This document shows positions 24,862 through 34,420 of a DNA stretch of 64,000 bases, in pieces. The notes beneath the pieces are model-generated. The model was given only the letters and a program-made list of their open reading frames with translations. It was not told the DNA's origin and made no database searches. How positions within the stretch are numbered: the first letter of the stretch is position 1; every line of letters starts with the position of its first letter. Source of the DNA: Oceanidesulfovibrio marinus (lineage in GTDB: Bacteria > Desulfobacterota > Desulfovibrionia > Desulfovibrionales > Desulfovibrionaceae); assembly GCF_013085545.1 (NCBI RefSeq), contig NZ_CP039543.1, positions 434,001 through 498,000 on the forward strand, read 5' to 3'. A program made the position numbers and the translations under genes.

Positions 24862-25485
24862 ATGGTGCATGTAGTGGACCACCCTTTGGTGCGACACAAG
24901 CTTGGTATTCTACGGCGTGATGACGTTTCCACAAAAAACTTCCGCGAGGTCGCCAACGAGATCGCCCGGTTGCTGACGTACGAGGCGACCAAGGATCTGG
25001 AGCTGGAGTCCCTCAGCGTCCAGGGCTGGGCCGGCCCCGTGGATGTGGAGGAGATCAAGGGCAAGAAAATTACGGTGGTGCCCATTCTCCGCGCGGGCAT
25101 CGGCATGCTGGATGGTGTGCTGGACATGGTGCCCGGCGTGAAGGTGAGCGTCGTGGGCATCTTCCGCAACGAGGAGACGCTGGAGCCGGTGCGCTACTAC
25201 GTGAAGCTGGCCGGCAACATCGAAGAGCGCCTCGCCCTGATTCTGGACCCCATGCTCGCCACAGGCGGCACCCTGAGCACCACCATCGACCTGCTCAAGG
25301 AAGCCGGCTGCACGAACATCCGCGGCCTTTTCCTGGTGGCGGCTCCGGAAGGCATAGAGCGCATCGAGCGGGAGCACCCCGACGTGCATATCTACACCGC
25401 CGCCGTTGACGAGAGGCTCAACGAAAACGGATATATCTTGCCCGGTTTGGGCGACGCCGGCGACAAGATCTTCGGCACCAAGTAA
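24862..25485 (+). CDS. upp: Uracil phosphoribosyltransferase
   Basis: The protein has 207 residues, the usual size. It makes UMP from uracil and PRPP in pyrimidine salvage. The family start [16 protein letters not shown] is present, as are [16 protein letters not shown] (about 71-86), the PRPP-binding loop [12 protein letters not shown] (about 127-138) and the C-terminal uracil-contact region [22 protein letters not shown] precedes the ATG. A uracil permease gene follows after 24 bases, the classical upp-uraA pair. Confidence 0.97.
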   Translation: MVHVVDHPLVRHKLGILRRDDVSTKNFREVANEIARLLTYEATKDLELESLSVQGWAGPVDVEEIKGKKITVVPILRAGIGMLDGVLDMVPGVKVSVVGIFRNEETLEPVRYYVKLAGNIEERLALILDPMLATGGTLSTTIDLLKEAGCTNIRGLFLVAAPEGIERIEREHPDVHIYTAAVDERLNENGYILPGLGDAGDKIFGTK

Positions 25486-25509
25486 CCTCGACACCACAAG
25501 GAGAATCCC

Positions 25510-26781
25510 GTGGCGAATCCGAGCATGGGGACGGACTATGTCTTCCGGGGGCGCGATTTTCTGCTGGGCGCGCAGATGCTGTTCGTGGCCTTCGGCGCGT
25601 TGGTGCTTGTGCCGCTGCTCACCGGTCTCAACCCCAACGTGGCGCTTTTCACCGCCGGCGCCGGCACCCTGCTGTTCCAGGTCATCACCCGCGGCCGTGT
25701 CCCGGTTTTCCTGGCCTCGTCCTTTGCCTTTATCGCGCCCATCATCTACGGCGTAAAGACCTGGGGCATCCCCTCCACAATGTGCGGCCTGGCCGCAGCC
25801 GGCGTGGTCTACGTCATCTTGTCCTCGCTCATCCGCTGGCGCGGCACCGGCATTGTGAATCGCCTGCTGCCCCCGGTGGTCACCGGCCCGGTCATCATGG
25901 TCATCGGCCTTTCCCTGGCATCCACGGCAGTGTACATGGCCCTTGGCAAGACCGGCGACGGATCGGCGCAGCTCGTGCCCGAGGCCACGTCCATCGTCAT
26001 CTCCATGATATCCCTGGCCACTACGGTCTTTGTCTCCCTGCTGGGCAAGGGCCTCTTCCGCCTTGTGCCCATCCTTTCCGGCATCGTTGTGGGTTATGTC
26101 CTCTCGCTGATCTTCGGCATTGTGGATTTCTCCCCGGTGGCCCAGGCGGCATGGGTATCCATGCCGGCCTTCGTGGCACCGGAGTGGAACTGGGAGGCCA
26201 TCATCTACATCATGCCCGTGGCCATCGCACCGGCCATCGAGCACGTGGGCGACATCCTGGCCATCAGCTCCGTGGCGAACAAGAATTACATCGAAGACCC
26301 CGGCGTGCACCGCACCATGCTGGGTGACGGTCTGGCCACCATCCTGGCCACGCTGCTGGGCGGACCGCCCAACACCACGTATTCCGAGGTGACCGGCGCC
26401 GTGGCGCTGACCAAGTCCTACAACCCGGCGATCATGACCTGGGCCGCCATCGCTGCCATTCTGCTGGCCTTCATCGGCAAGCTGGGTGCCATCCTGGCCA
26501 CCATCCCGGTGCCGGTCATGGGCGGCATCCTCGTGCTGCTCTTCGGCGCCATCGCCGTGGTGGGCATGAACTCCATGGTCCGCGCGCGCGAGGACCTCAT
26601 GCATCCGCGCAACCTGGCCATCGTGGCGGTCATCCTGGTGTTCGGCATCGGCGGCATGTCCTTTGAGGCGGGCGAGTTCGCCATCAAGGGCATCGGCCTG
26701 GCCGGCATCGTGGGCGTGCTGCTCAACCTGGTGCTGCCCTGGGGCCCGCATCCGGTGGATAAGGTCGGCGAGGGCGAGTAG
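25510..26781 (+). CDS. uraA: Uracil permease (NCS2 family)
   Basis: The protein has 423 residues with about 14 hydrophobic segments. NCS2 features include [23 protein letters not shown] at TM1, [13 protein letters not shown] (TM3), the substrate-site Glu in [15 protein letters not shown] (TM8) and [18 protein letters not shown] (TM10), close to UraA. It is a proton-coupled uracil importer in the inner membrane. It is translated from a GTG or ATG close to 25510 with AAGGAGA upstream and is co-transcribed with upp. Confidence 0.93.
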   Translation: MANPSMGTDYVFRGRDFLLGAQMLFVAFGALVLVPLLTGLNPNVALFTAGAGTLLFQVITRGRVPVFLASSFAFIAPIIYGVKTWGIPSTMCGLAAAGVVYVILSSLIRWRGTGIVNRLLPPVVTGPVIMVIGLSLASTAVYMALGKTGDGSAQLVPEATSIVISMISLATTVFVSLLGKGLFRLVPILSGIVVGYVLSLIFGIVDFSPVAQAAWVSMPAFVAPEWNWEAIIYIMPVAIAPAIEHVGDILAISSVANKNYIEDPGVHRTMLGDGLATILATLLGGPPNTTYSEVTGAVALTKSYNPAIMTWAAIAAILLAFIGKLGAILATIPVPVMGGILVLLFGAIAVVGMNSMVRAREDLMHPRNLAIVAVILVFGIGGMSFEAGEFAIKGIGLAGIVGVLLNLVLPWGPHPVDKVGEGE

Positions 26782-26865
26782 GGCCGTCGGCTACATCGAG
26801 AGCCTGACAGCGAACGGCGCCGCACTGGCGCGACCTCGCTAATCCACAGCACGATCAATAAAAAG

Positions 26866-26906
26866 AGAAGGCCGCTTCCTGATTCAGGAGGCGGCCTTTT
26901 TGTATG
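26866..26906. terminator. Bidirectional terminator after upp-uraA
   Basis: The stem AAGGCCGC(C)TCCTGA / TCAGGAGGCGGCCTT is flanked by AAAAAGAG on the left and TTTTTG on the right. It serves the convergent uraA and lipoprotein genes. Confidence 0.9.
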
Positions 26907-26935
26907 GGGATGCGCACGCGTAGTACGGCGGTCGA

Positions 26936-27811
26936 TCAGTCCTCGATAAGCAGGTTGTCGGCCATGTTGGCGGAGAACGCGGCGATGAACTGCTGTTGCT
27001 GCGGGGTCAGCTTGTCCGGAGCCACGCGCCACGCCGGGCAGTCCATGCCGGCTTCGCGGCCCGTGTTCTCGATGTAGAAGATGTAGCCCAGGTTCTCGCG
27101 GGAGTACAAACGCGTAAGGATCTTCACCAGATAGCAACCCGAGGTGACGAAGCCGTGGTCGTTGAGGAAGTCCGCCACCGCAGCCTCGAAGGGCTGGGTG
27201 AACGCCGCCGTGGCGTAGGCCATGGAGGTGCTGCGGGTGCGGAAGACGCCGGAGTCGAGGGAGTTCGTGACCCAGTCCAGGGTGTCCGGTGTCAGGCACT
27301 CGCGGTTCTTGGCCTGGACAAAGGTGAAGACCAGGGCACGGGTGATGAGCCCGCCCTCGTGGTCCACGAACACGAAGGTCTCGGCCTGGTCCTTGGACAC
27401 GGCAATGGGCATGGGCCGCGCGCCGGCAAGTTGGAAGGTGTTCAGGCTGCCCACGTAGACAAACTCGTCGGAAACCTGGAACGAAGCGTTGGGTTCCTTG
27501 GTGGAGATCAGGGTGTGCTCGGTGACGCTGCGCTCCGGCGGGACGCTCGACCCGGGCACGATGTAGCTCTCCGCGCCGGGGGAGTCCGGGTAGACGTCGA
27601 TCGGGCAGGCCTCGCCCGCTTTGGTCGCGGGCCCTTGCGTCGCCGCGGTCCTGGCCTCGGGCTGCGGTTGTTTTTCTGGGGCGGCGGTTTCCCGGGCGGA
27701 CGAGGTGGCGTTGCCGGCGGCGGACGTATCGTCATTGTCGCCGCAGGCCGCGAGGACCATCGCCAGAAGGATGAGCAGAACAGGGAGCAGGGTGGAACGC
27801 AGGCGATGCAC
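26936..27811 (-). CDS. Putative lipoprotein of unknown function
   Basis: The protein has 291 residues from a GTG at 27809-27811, with AAGGAG eight bases ahead. The signal peptide ends in lipobox AMVLAACG. A Ser/Thr/Ala/Pro-rich linker (about 22-65) leads to a globular part beginning CPIDVYPDSPGAESYIVPG, with further Cys at RECLTPDTLD, GCYLVKI and MDCPAW. No family is recognised. The mature part is rich in aromatic and acidic residues, with an ending LTPQQQQFIAAFSANMAD. The gene is likely monocistronic, upstream of a terminator. Confidence 0.7.
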   Translation of the reverse strand: MHRLRSTLLPVLLILLAMVLAACGDNDDTSAAGNATSSARETAAPEKQPQPEARTAATQGPATKAGEACPIDVYPDSPGAESYIVPGSSVPPERSVTEHTLISTKEPNASFQVSDEFVYVGSLNTFQLAGARPMPIAVSKDQAETFVFVDHEGGLITRALVFTFVQAKNRECLTPDTLDWVTNSLDSGVFRTRSTSMAYATAAFTQPFEAAVADFLNDHGFVTSGCYLVKILTRLYSRENLGYIFYIENTGREAGMDCPAWRVAPDKLTPQQQQFIAAFSANMADNLLIED

Positions 27812-28001
27812 GGGAGGTCTCCTTAAAACGGATGGTGAATAGGGTTTCTCAACCCACGGATAGCACACTCCACGGCGCATCGCCAGCATCGCCAGCCTCG
27901 GGCGGGCGCAAAAACGCGCCGCGTTCCGGAAACGCGGGGGAGCGGGAGTGGCAAACACGCGCCGGGAGCAGGCGCTGCGCCGGCGTTTCCACCTGGAGCG
28001 G

Positions 28002-28745
28002 CTAGCCCTTGGCGCGGAGCCAGGCCAGCGCCTCGGAGAAGTCCAGCGTGCCCTCGTAGATGGCGCGGCCTGTGATGACGCCCTGGAGCCCCTTGTCCTG
28101 CAGGGGGTAGAGGGTCTCGATGTCCGCAAGGGTGGAGACGCCGCCGGCGGCCAGCACCGGTACGGCCGAGGCCTCCACCAGCGCGGTCATGGCCTCCAGG
28201 TTCACACCGCTGTGCATGCCGTCGCGGCTGATGTCCGTGTAGATGATGAAGGCCGCGCCGGCATCCACCAGCCGGGGCAGCGCCTCGGTGGCGGTGAGAC
28301 CGGAGTCCTCCACCCAGCCGCGGGTCTTGAGCTTGCCGTCCACGGCGTCCAGGGACACGCCGATGCGGCCGGGCAGGGCGGCGCACAGCTTCTCGAAGCC
28401 GGCCGGGTCCTCCAGGGCCATGGTGCCGATGATCAGCCGGGTGACGCCGGCGTCCACATAGCTCTTGGCCGTGTCCAGATCGCGGATGCCGCCGCCGAGT
28501 TGGACCGAGGGCGTCTTCTCCATGCCCTGGCCGGAGCAGATGGCGCGGATCAGCGCTTCGTTGACCGGCTTGCCGCTGAAGGCGCCGTCCAGGTCGATGA
28601 CGTGCAGCCAGTCGCTGCCGAGATCGACCCAATGGCGGGCCATGGCTGTGGGGTCATCCGAAAAAACAGTTACCTGGTCGGCGAGGCCCTGCTTGAGGCG
28701 CACGCACCGGCCGTCCTTGATGTCGACTGCGGGAAAGAGAATCAT
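28002..28745 (-). CDS. hisA: Phosphoribosylformimino-AICAR ribotide isomerase
   Basis: The protein has 247 residues with a (beta/alpha)8 barrel. It catalyses the fourth step of histidine synthesis, ProFAR to PRFAR. The start [20 protein letters not shown] carries the catalytic Asp in strand 1. [28 protein letters not shown] and [16 protein letters not shown] (second catalytic Asp) and [11 protein letters not shown] (phosphate-binding) follow. The gene overlaps the preceding lipoprotein gene by four bases (ATGA), so hisB, the lipoprotein and hisA appear translationally coupled. Confidence 0.96.
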   Translation of the reverse strand: MILFPAVDIKDGRCVRLKQGLADQVTVFSDDPTAMARHWVDLGSDWLHVIDLDGAFSGKPVNEALIRAICSGQGMEKTPSVQLGGGIRDLDTAKSYVDAGVTRLIIGTMALEDPAGFEKLCAALPGRIGVSLDAVDGKLKTRGWVEDSGLTATEALPRLVDAGAAFIIYTDISRDGMHSGVNLEAMTALVEASAVPVLAAGGVSTLADIETLYPLQDKGLQGVITGRAIYEGTLDFSEALAWLRAKG

Positions 28746-29416
28746 AGACCAAGCTTGTTGAGAGAGTATGTGATGCCTTCGGCGGCGAGCTGACGCGCGG
28801 TGAGGAACTTGCCGCCGCGCTTCACGAACTTGTCCACGGTGAGCAGGTTTTCTGCCAGGGAGACCTGTTGCTCTTCATAGCGGTAGGTGTCGATGACGCT
28901 GACCTCGTTCACGTCCACCACAAAGAAATCAATGACAATGCTGGCCGGCTTGGGCGAGCCGAGCTCGCCGCCCTCGCGCTCCGACCAGTAGGAGACCACC
29001 GGCACCAGCAGGTACTTCACGCCGGCGCACTGGCCCACCCGCGACCAGTAGTCCAGGGCGCGGCCGCGCGTGCCCCTGGGCTGGGGAACGGTGGAGAGAG
29101 CGCACGACTCCGTGGCTTCAGAGCCGGGATAGGAGCCGCCGCTGGGAGTTTGGGCCAGTCGGCTGGCCAGCACACCGTCCAGGTAGCCCAGGGTCTCGTC
29201 GGAGATCAGCTCCGACTTGGGCGGCACCACGCCGTAGATGAGGTCGCTGTTGTCTTCGGCCTGGGTGAACGGCGCGGCGGCGAGGTTGAGATTCGCGTCC
29301 AGGGGTTCGGCTTTCACGCGGTCGCGTGGGCTGCACGAGGCGAGCATGAGCAGCGCGCACACGGCGCATAGGGTCAACAGCGCGACAGAGTGACGGCTGG
29401 AGGAATGTCGCATCAA
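28742..29416 (-). CDS. Putative lipoprotein encoded between hisB and hisA
   Basis: The protein has 224 residues. The signal sequence ends in lipobox LMLASCS (Cys about 29). The mature part ([30 protein letters not shown] ... [21 protein letters not shown] ... [25 protein letters not shown]) resembles small outer-membrane-associated lipoproteins that share the TolB-N/GNA1162-like fold, but I cannot fix the family. It overlaps both hisB and hisA by 4 bases, which is unusual for an envelope protein inside a biosynthetic operon. Confidence 0.7.
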   Translation of the reverse strand: MMRHSSSRHSVALLTLCAVCALLMLASCSPRDRVKAEPLDANLNLAAAPFTQAEDNSDLIYGVVPPKSELISDETLGYLDGVLASRLAQTPSGGSYPGSEATESCALSTVPQPRGTRGRALDYWSRVGQCAGVKYLLVPVVSYWSEREGGELGSPKPASIVIDFFVVDVNEVSVIDTYRYEEQQVSLAENLLTVDKFVKRGGKFLTARQLAAEGITYSLNKLGL

Positions 29417-30018
29417 TCCAGACTCCCTTTGGTGGACAGCAGGCCGGCGCGTTGGGGCGACCAGGCCGCGCGCAACGCGAGACCCAGGCCCTTGGCGGCC
29501 GATTCAAGCAGGTGGTGGCCGTTCTGGCCGTAGAGAAAACGCATGTGCAGATTCATCCGCGCGGCCGTGGCCAGGGACTTGTAGTACTCGCGCCAGAGGT
29601 CCTTTTCCTGACCGGCGATGATGGGCGGCAGAGCCGCCTCTTCCATGTACACGAGGTACGGCCGGCCGGAGAGGTCCAGCGCGATGTCGCACATGGCCTC
29701 GTCCATGGGCACGCGGGCCCAGCCCACGCGGGCGATGCCCTTCTTGTCGCCCAGGGCTTCGTCGATGGCGCGTCCCAGGCAAAGCCCCACATCCTCCAGG
29801 GTGTGATGGCCGTCCACGTGCAGGTCGCCCTCGCAGGTGAGGTCGAGCTCCAGGTGCGCCCAGAAGGCCATGAGGGTGATCATGTGGTCGGCAAAGCCCA
29901 TGCCCGTGGAGACACGGACCTGGGGCGGCCGGTTGGGATCGGGGTCGAGCGTGAGCGCGAGGCGGATGCGCGTCTCCGACGTCTCGCGGATGATATCGGC
30001 GCGTCGTTTCATGGCCAT
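29413..30018 (-). CDS. hisB: Imidazoleglycerol-phosphate dehydratase
   Basis: The protein has 201 residues from the ATG at 30016-30018 (MAMKRRADI); the ATG at 30010-30012 is equally possible. It catalyses the Mn-dependent dehydration of IGP, the sixth step of histidine synthesis. Signatures are [38 protein letters not shown] (metal-binding HHTLED) and a second [17 protein letters not shown] near the C-terminus. The length is that of monofunctional HisB, with no phosphatase domain. The gene is first in the hisB-lipoprotein-hisA unit. Confidence 0.96.
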   Translation of the reverse strand: MAMKRRADIIRETSETRIRLALTLDPDPNRPPQVRVSTGMGFADHMITLMAFWAHLELDLTCEGDLHVDGHHTLEDVGLCLGRAIDEALGDKKGIARVGWARVPMDEAMCDIALDLSGRPYLVYMEEAALPPIIAGQEKDLWREYYKSLATAARMNLHMRFLYGQNGHHLLESAAKGLGLALRAAWSPQRAGLLSTKGSLD

Positions 30019-30201
30019 GGCTATGCCCTTTTTTCCCGCTGTGGTCAAAAACTTGCGTGGAAAAAGTACCGAGTCCGGACTGTTAGCAGGCCGCCCGGAA
30101 CTCCCGCCGGGTTGTTGGCGCGAAAAGCTCGAACCCCCGCGCACCCTTAAGCCGGTCAGGCCATGGGGGCGGCGTGAATACAGGAAAAAGGGATGTCGAG
30201 A

Positions 30202-32037
30202 TCAGCCGAAAATGCGGTGCAGGATGGCCCGGATCAGCAGGCGGATGTCGCCGCGGATGGTGCGGGTGCGCGCGTAGAAGTGCTCCATGGCGCGCTTCTG
30301 GGACTGCGGCAAGGGCCGGGTGGTGAAGGCGTGGCGCGGCTGCACCAGCCCGGGTGGCGCGGCGAAGCGGACGCGCTCCCACGGCTCGACGCACATGGCG
30401 GCCTCTTCCGGGGTCAGGGGCTCCACGCCCACCAGGGCGATGCGGCCCAGCAGCACGTCCCACAGCGCGGGCAGGGAGCGCGGCAGGATGCCGGAGCCGG
30501 GAGCACCAGCCAGCATGTGGTAGCGTCCGAGCTCCATTGAAGCGGCGGGCTTCTTCCTGGGGGACCGAGCGGCGGTGTGGGGTGCGGCGGCGATCGGCTC
30601 CTCCTGAAGCTCATCATCGACGGTCAGGGCCTCGTCATCCGGAACCGTTGCCGTAACGGCTGGTTCGTCTTCAGCGGCGTTGCCCGAGACGTTGCCGGAA
30701 GCGGCGTGGGCGATGCCGGCGCGCGGGTCAGTGTCGATGCCGCGGCCGTCGGCCGGATCACTATCATGGAGGTAGGCGTTGCCTCCATCGCCGCCGGCAA
30801 AACCAAAGACGGGCGCGCCGGGCAGGGTGGTCGAGCGGCCGCCTTGACTAAACGCGTCGTACTCTCCGTCAGCCGTGGGCTTGCGCTGTGGCTTGGGCTG
30901 CGGGTGCCGGGCAAAGACGCGGGTGACGATGCGGTGCGCCGAGGGGTGCAGCAGGTGATTGACTAGGTGTGGGATCAGGGCCGGCAGGCTGATGATGAGT
31001 CCGGCCAGGGCAACGAGGCGATGGATGAGACCGGGGTAGCAGCAGGCCGTGGCCTCCTCGGCCGAAGCGGCGGAGGGCGCCGTGCCCAGGCCGTGCGGGT
31101 CGGTGATGGAGAGTACCTCGTTGTCGGCCATGCGCACCAGGAACTCCCCGGCGATCCAGCACTTTTCCATTTCCGAGTCCGGCCCCACATAGGCGTTGTC
31201 CAGAACCACGGCGTCACGCACATGGGCGTTGCGGTCCACAATGGAGCCCGGCCCCATAACCACGTTGGGCCCCACGCTGGCGTTGCGGCCGATGCGGCAG
31301 CCGTCGCCCAGGAAGACCGGCCCCTTGAGCCGCGCCGAGGAGTGGATGCGGCAGTTCTCGCCCACGCGCACGCCGTCGGCGATCTTCTTGCCCTCCAGCC
31401 GAACCTGCGGGAGCTTGCCGCGCAGGGCCAGCATGTTGGCGGAGAAGAGCTCGCCCAGGCCGCGGATGGTCAGCGCGTCCAGCGGCTCCTTGCAGACATT
31501 CACGCGCACGGCCGTCTGGTGGATGCGTTCCACCAGCTCCGGCGCGGAGTGCACGCCCATGACCGGGGAGAGGCCGAGCACGGCCTGGTTGAGGCACATG
31601 ACGTTGGACGGGTGGAGGTCGCCGTTGCTGCCGCGGGAGGCGTAGTAGGTCAGGGCGTTTCGCTCCCGGCGGTGGATGGTCAGAATCTGCGCGATCTCCG
31701 GCCCGGCCAGGGATATTTTGGGGAGGAGCAGGAAGTCCTCGCCCAGGTGGCCGCGCACGCGCATAACCGTGTCGAGCAGGCCGCCAGCATAGGGCACGGC
31801 CTCGATCTCCAGGCCGGAGGAGTGCTCCGCCTCAAGCCAGTGCCGTCGGTTCTCGGCGTTCATGGTGGCGTCCGGTGCGAACACCAGGAACGTCCGAGTC
31901 ACGCCGGCCGCGGCAAGGCTCTGGAGAACGAGGTCGAGAAGCGGGGTGTTCCCGACAGGGAGGAAGCACAGCGGTCCGCGCCGGGCCAAAGGGGCGGGCA
32001 CCGGCGCGCCGTCGTTGCAGAAAAGGACCGCATCCAT
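30202..32037 (-). CDS. Nucleotidyltransferase / left-handed beta-helix / sugar-transferase-like fusion
   Basis: The protein has 611 residues. Residues 1-205 resemble a sugar-nucleotide pyrophosphorylase fold (LPVGNTPLLDLVLQSLAAAG), although the classical GGxGTR loop is missing. Residues 215-315 form hexapeptide repeats of a left-handed beta helix (IHSSARLKGPVFLGDGCRIG, NASVGPNVVMGPGSIVD). A hydrophobic segment lies at about 345-375. Residues 380-520 are an acidic, low-complexity linker. Residues 525-611 resemble the C-terminal part of polyprenyl-phosphate sugar transferases (LPRSLPALWDVLLGRIALVGVEPLTPEE, then RFAAPPGLVQP). It may couple sugar activation to a membrane step in surface-glycan synthesis. 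Confidence 0.75.
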   Translation of the reverse strand: MDAVLFCNDGAPVPAPLARRGPLCFLPVGNTPLLDLVLQSLAAAGVTRTFLVFAPDATMNAENRRHWLEAEHSSGLEIEAVPYAGGLLDTVMRVRGHLGEDFLLLPKISLAGPEIAQILTIHRRERNALTYYASRGSNGDLHPSNVMCLNQAVLGLSPVMGVHSAPELVERIHQTAVRVNVCKEPLDALTIRGLGELFSANMLALRGKLPQVRLEGKKIADGVRVGENCRIHSSARLKGPVFLGDGCRIGRNASVGPNVVMGPGSIVDRNAHVRDAVVLDNAYVGPDSEMEKCWIAGEFLVRMADNEVLSITDPHGLGTAPSAASAEEATACCYPGLIHRLVALAGLIISLPALIPHLVNHLLHPSAHRIVTRVFARHPQPKPQRKPTADGEYDAFSQGGRSTTLPGAPVFGFAGGDGGNAYLHDSDPADGRGIDTDPRAGIAHAASGNVSGNAAEDEPAVTATVPDDEALTVDDELQEEPIAAAPHTAARSPRKKPAASMELGRYHMLAGAPGSGILPRSLPALWDVLLGRIALVGVEPLTPEEAAMCVEPWERVRFAAPPGLVQPRHAFTTRPLPQSQKRAMEHFYARTRTIRGDIRLLIRAILHRIFG

Positions 32038-32100
32038 GCTGTTTTTTATAGCAAAGCGCCGGGACGCTCACCAGGGGGGATAGCGAAGCATGAGCAATGT

Positions 32101-32655
32101 TTAATGATTTTGATCCTGTTCGCGAGCCGCCATGGCCGCCACGGCAAGGTCCAGAAACTCGCCCAGCTCCAGGCCTATTTTCTCGCACTCGCGAATATTG
32201 TCGCGATTCACATTAGCGGCAAATGACTTGTCTTTCATTTTCTTTTTCAGACTCTTGGCCTTCATACCGGTGTAGCCGTCGGGTCGGACCAGGGCTGCGG
32301 CCTTTATCAGCCCGGTCACGGTCTCGGCGCAACGCAGGGCCCAGTCGAAGTTCGTCTCGGGCGCTACGCCGGTGCACTCGCCGTTGTGCGCGGCAATGGC
32401 GTGGATGGCCTCGGGCGGCAGGCCCTCGCCGATGAGCTCCGCGGCGGAGAGGCCGTGGCGGTCGGGATTGTCCTTGGTCTGGGGAAAGTCCACGTCGTGC
32501 AGCAGGCCGGTAATGCCCCACAGGGCTTCATCACCGGGAGCCAGCCGGGCGGCCAGCGCCTCCATCACGGCCTCGGTCTGCTCGCCGTGCTCCACAAGAT
32601 GCGGTTCGGGACCCTGCGCCTTGACCAGCGCCAGAGCATCGTCACGCGTCATCAT
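32101..32655 (-). CDS. HD-domain protein
   Basis: The protein has 184 residues. The HD fold is seen in HLVEHGEQTEAVMEALA (first His), ITGLLHDVDFPQ (His-Asp pair) and AIHAIAAHNGE (later His), enough to bind a divalent metal. Close relatives are predicted phosphohydrolases (HDIG type). The Lys-rich stretch KAKSLKKKMKDKSF near residue 130 is typical of this subgroup. The substrate is unknown. It is divergent from the DUF523/DUF1722 gene. Confidence 0.85.
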   Translation of the reverse strand: MMTRDDALALVKAQGPEPHLVEHGEQTEAVMEALAARLAPGDEALWGITGLLHDVDFPQTKDNPDRHGLSAAELIGEGLPPEAIHAIAAHNGECTGVAPETNFDWALRCAETVTGLIKAAALVRPDGYTGMKAKSLKKKMKDKSFAANVNRDNIRECEKIGLELGEFLDLAVAAMAAREQDQNH

Positions 32656-32779
32656 TGGTAACCTCCTTGGTCGTTTGAAAGTGGATAGTTCTCGCCCTCC
32701 TGGGAAAAAATGGCAAGAGGCTTTACGCCAAACGAAAATCCGTCGTATCAGGAGGGATCATCCATTCCAGGGAGGTCAC

Positions 32780-33793
32780 ATGACCGATACGGCGTGCAGC
32801 TCGCTTGTCATGCAGGGCCCGGAGGCTCCGGATTTGGTACACGGGCCGCCGCGCATCGGCATCAGCCGGTGCCTGCTGGGAGAGAACGTCCGCTACGACG
32901 GCGGGCATCAGCTGGACCGCTTTTTGCGCGACACGCTGGGCCAGTTCGTGGAGTACGTGGGCGTGTGCCCGGAGGTGGAGTGCGGCCTGCCCACTCCGCG
33001 AGACTCCCTGCGGCTGGTAGGTGATCCGGAAAACCCCAGGCTGGTGACGCGCAAGACAGGCGAGGACCACACCGAACGCATGAAGGCGTGGGCTGGCCCG
33101 GTGCTGGACGAGTTGGCTGCGAAGAACCTTTGCGGCTTCGTTTTCAAGAGCCGTTCGCCCTCCAGCGGGCTCCACAACATCAAGGTCTACAACCAGGAGA
33201 CAGGCCAGCCCATATCGCACAAGGGCCGCGGCATCTTTGCGCAGGCCTTTGTGGAGCGCTTCCCCCTGCTGCCGGTTGAGGACGACGGCCGGCTGAACGA
33301 TGCGCTGCTGCGCGAGATGTTTATCGAAAAAATCTTCCTGTTCCAGCGGTTGCGCCAGAGCATTGCCAGGGGCAGGACCCCGCGCGAGCTGATGGAGTTC
33401 CAGGCCACGCACAAGCTCATCTTTATGGCGCACAGTCCGCAGCACGCGCGGGAGCTTGGGGCCATCGCGGCCCACGCCAAGGAGCGGTCCATCGAGGACG
33501 TCTACTGCGACTACCTGGGGACAATGCACGCCTGCCTGGAGCGCAAGCTGACCCCGGCCAAGCACCAGAACGTGCTGCAGCACGCCATGGGCTACTTCAA
33601 GACGCAGCTTTCCGCGGACGAGAAGCAGGAGCTTCTGGAGGTCATCGAGCACTTCCGCCAGGGGCACGTGCCGCTCATCGTGCCCATCACGCTCATCAAC
33701 CACTTTACGCGGAAGTATCAGGAGCCGTACTTAAGCAGGCAGTGGTATCTCAGACCGCATCCGCAGGAGCTGGCGTTGCGTAACCACGCGTGA
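32780..33793 (+). CDS. DUF523 and DUF1722 (YbgA-type) protein
   Basis: The protein has 337 residues. The N-terminal DUF523 part (about 23-165) has GISRCLLGENVRYDGGHQ, CPEVECGLPTPR and FKSRSPSSGL, a Cys-containing fold. The C-terminal DUF1722 part (about 185-330) has HKLIFMAHSPQHARELG, KHQNVLQHAMGYFK and VPLIVPITLINHF. Fused versions are common, and YbgA-like domains are linked to DNA photolyase neighbours in some bacteria. Here no photolyase is visible. The function is unknown. AGGGAGG precedes the ATG at 32780. Confidence 0.9.
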   Translation: MTDTACSSLVMQGPEAPDLVHGPPRIGISRCLLGENVRYDGGHQLDRFLRDTLGQFVEYVGVCPEVECGLPTPRDSLRLVGDPENPRLVTRKTGEDHTERMKAWAGPVLDELAAKNLCGFVFKSRSPSSGLHNIKVYNQETGQPISHKGRGIFAQAFVERFPLLPVEDDGRLNDALLREMFIEKIFLFQRLRQSIARGRTPRELMEFQATHKLIFMAHSPQHARELGAIAAHAKERSIEDVYCDYLGTMHACLERKLTPAKHQNVLQHAMGYFKTQLSADEKQELLEVIEHFRQGHVPLIVPITLINHFTRKYQEPYLSRQWYLRPHPQELALRNHA

Positions 33794-33846
33794 TGATTCT
33801 TAACAATGGCTGACAGCTCTGCAACTGTCCAGCGAGGATGGCGACC

Positions 33847-34158
33847 ATGACGGGAACGAGATTGCTTTGGATCACTACCGTATGCTGTTTAGTGGCCTGG
33901 ATGCTGTTCGCACTCTACTACCGCGTGTCATCGTATCCGAATTTTTATACGGATCCCGAATCAACGGTGTTTTTGATAGGATCATACGCCCTGTATGCAT
34001 CTATCCTGCTTGTCGCCGTGGGCTCCCTGCTGGAGGTGTACTGTCTGCTGCGGCTGAAACTGCGTGTGCACACAGTGGTGAACGGCATACTCACATTCAC
34101 CCTCGTATCGGTGTACGCCTTAATGTTCATTGTGTCGTGGCATGCGGGAGGGGGGTAG
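33847..34158 (+). CDS. Small membrane protein
   Basis: The protein has about 103 residues from the ATG at 33847, with GAGG nine bases upstream; an ATG at 33838 is in frame. Three hydrophobic segments are visible: about residues 5-25 (LLWITTVCCLVAWMLFALYY), 42-65 and 75-97. No known family is recognised. It follows the DUF523/DUF1722 gene in the same direction. Confidence 0.6.
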   Translation: MTGTRLLWITTVCCLVAWMLFALYYRVSSYPNFYTDPESTVFLIGSYALYASILLVAVGSLLEVYCLLRLKLRVHTVVNGILTFTLVSVYALMFIVSWHAGGG

Positions 34159-34250
34159 GGAGCACCGGGACGTGACGTCTTTGTGGCAAGGCTGTCCGCG
34201 CGCCTCTTCCCGGGTTTTCCATTTTGACGCTTTTTGCCGCTCCATATTTA

Positions 34251-34381
34251 TGATATTACTGGGAGCAGAAAATACTTGTATTTTCGCTCTTCAGTTATAC
34301 GAACGGCCACGCCTCGGGCGGGGCCTCGCGGCGAATGCCGCAGGAGCACGAAGGTAACAATTCTGTGCTCCGAATAGTATC
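34251..34381 (+). ncRNA. Structured repeat element, copy 2 (candidate cis-RNA or MITE)
   Basis: The element is 131 nt with the same plan as copy 1 at 10507-10631. The outer pairing is TGATATTA / TAGTATCA. The hairpins are GGGAGC..GAAAATAC / GTATTTTCGCTCT, GGCC.CGCC / GGCGGGGCC, GGCG-AAT-GCC and GGAGCAC / GTGCTCC. Base changes in stems relative to copy 1 largely keep pairing (for example GAGCAC/GTGCTC). It ends 39 bases before the Nudix start. Confidence 0.55.
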
Positions 34382-34420
34382 AGAGAATATCCCTTAAATG
34401 ACGACATCAAACGCCAAGAT

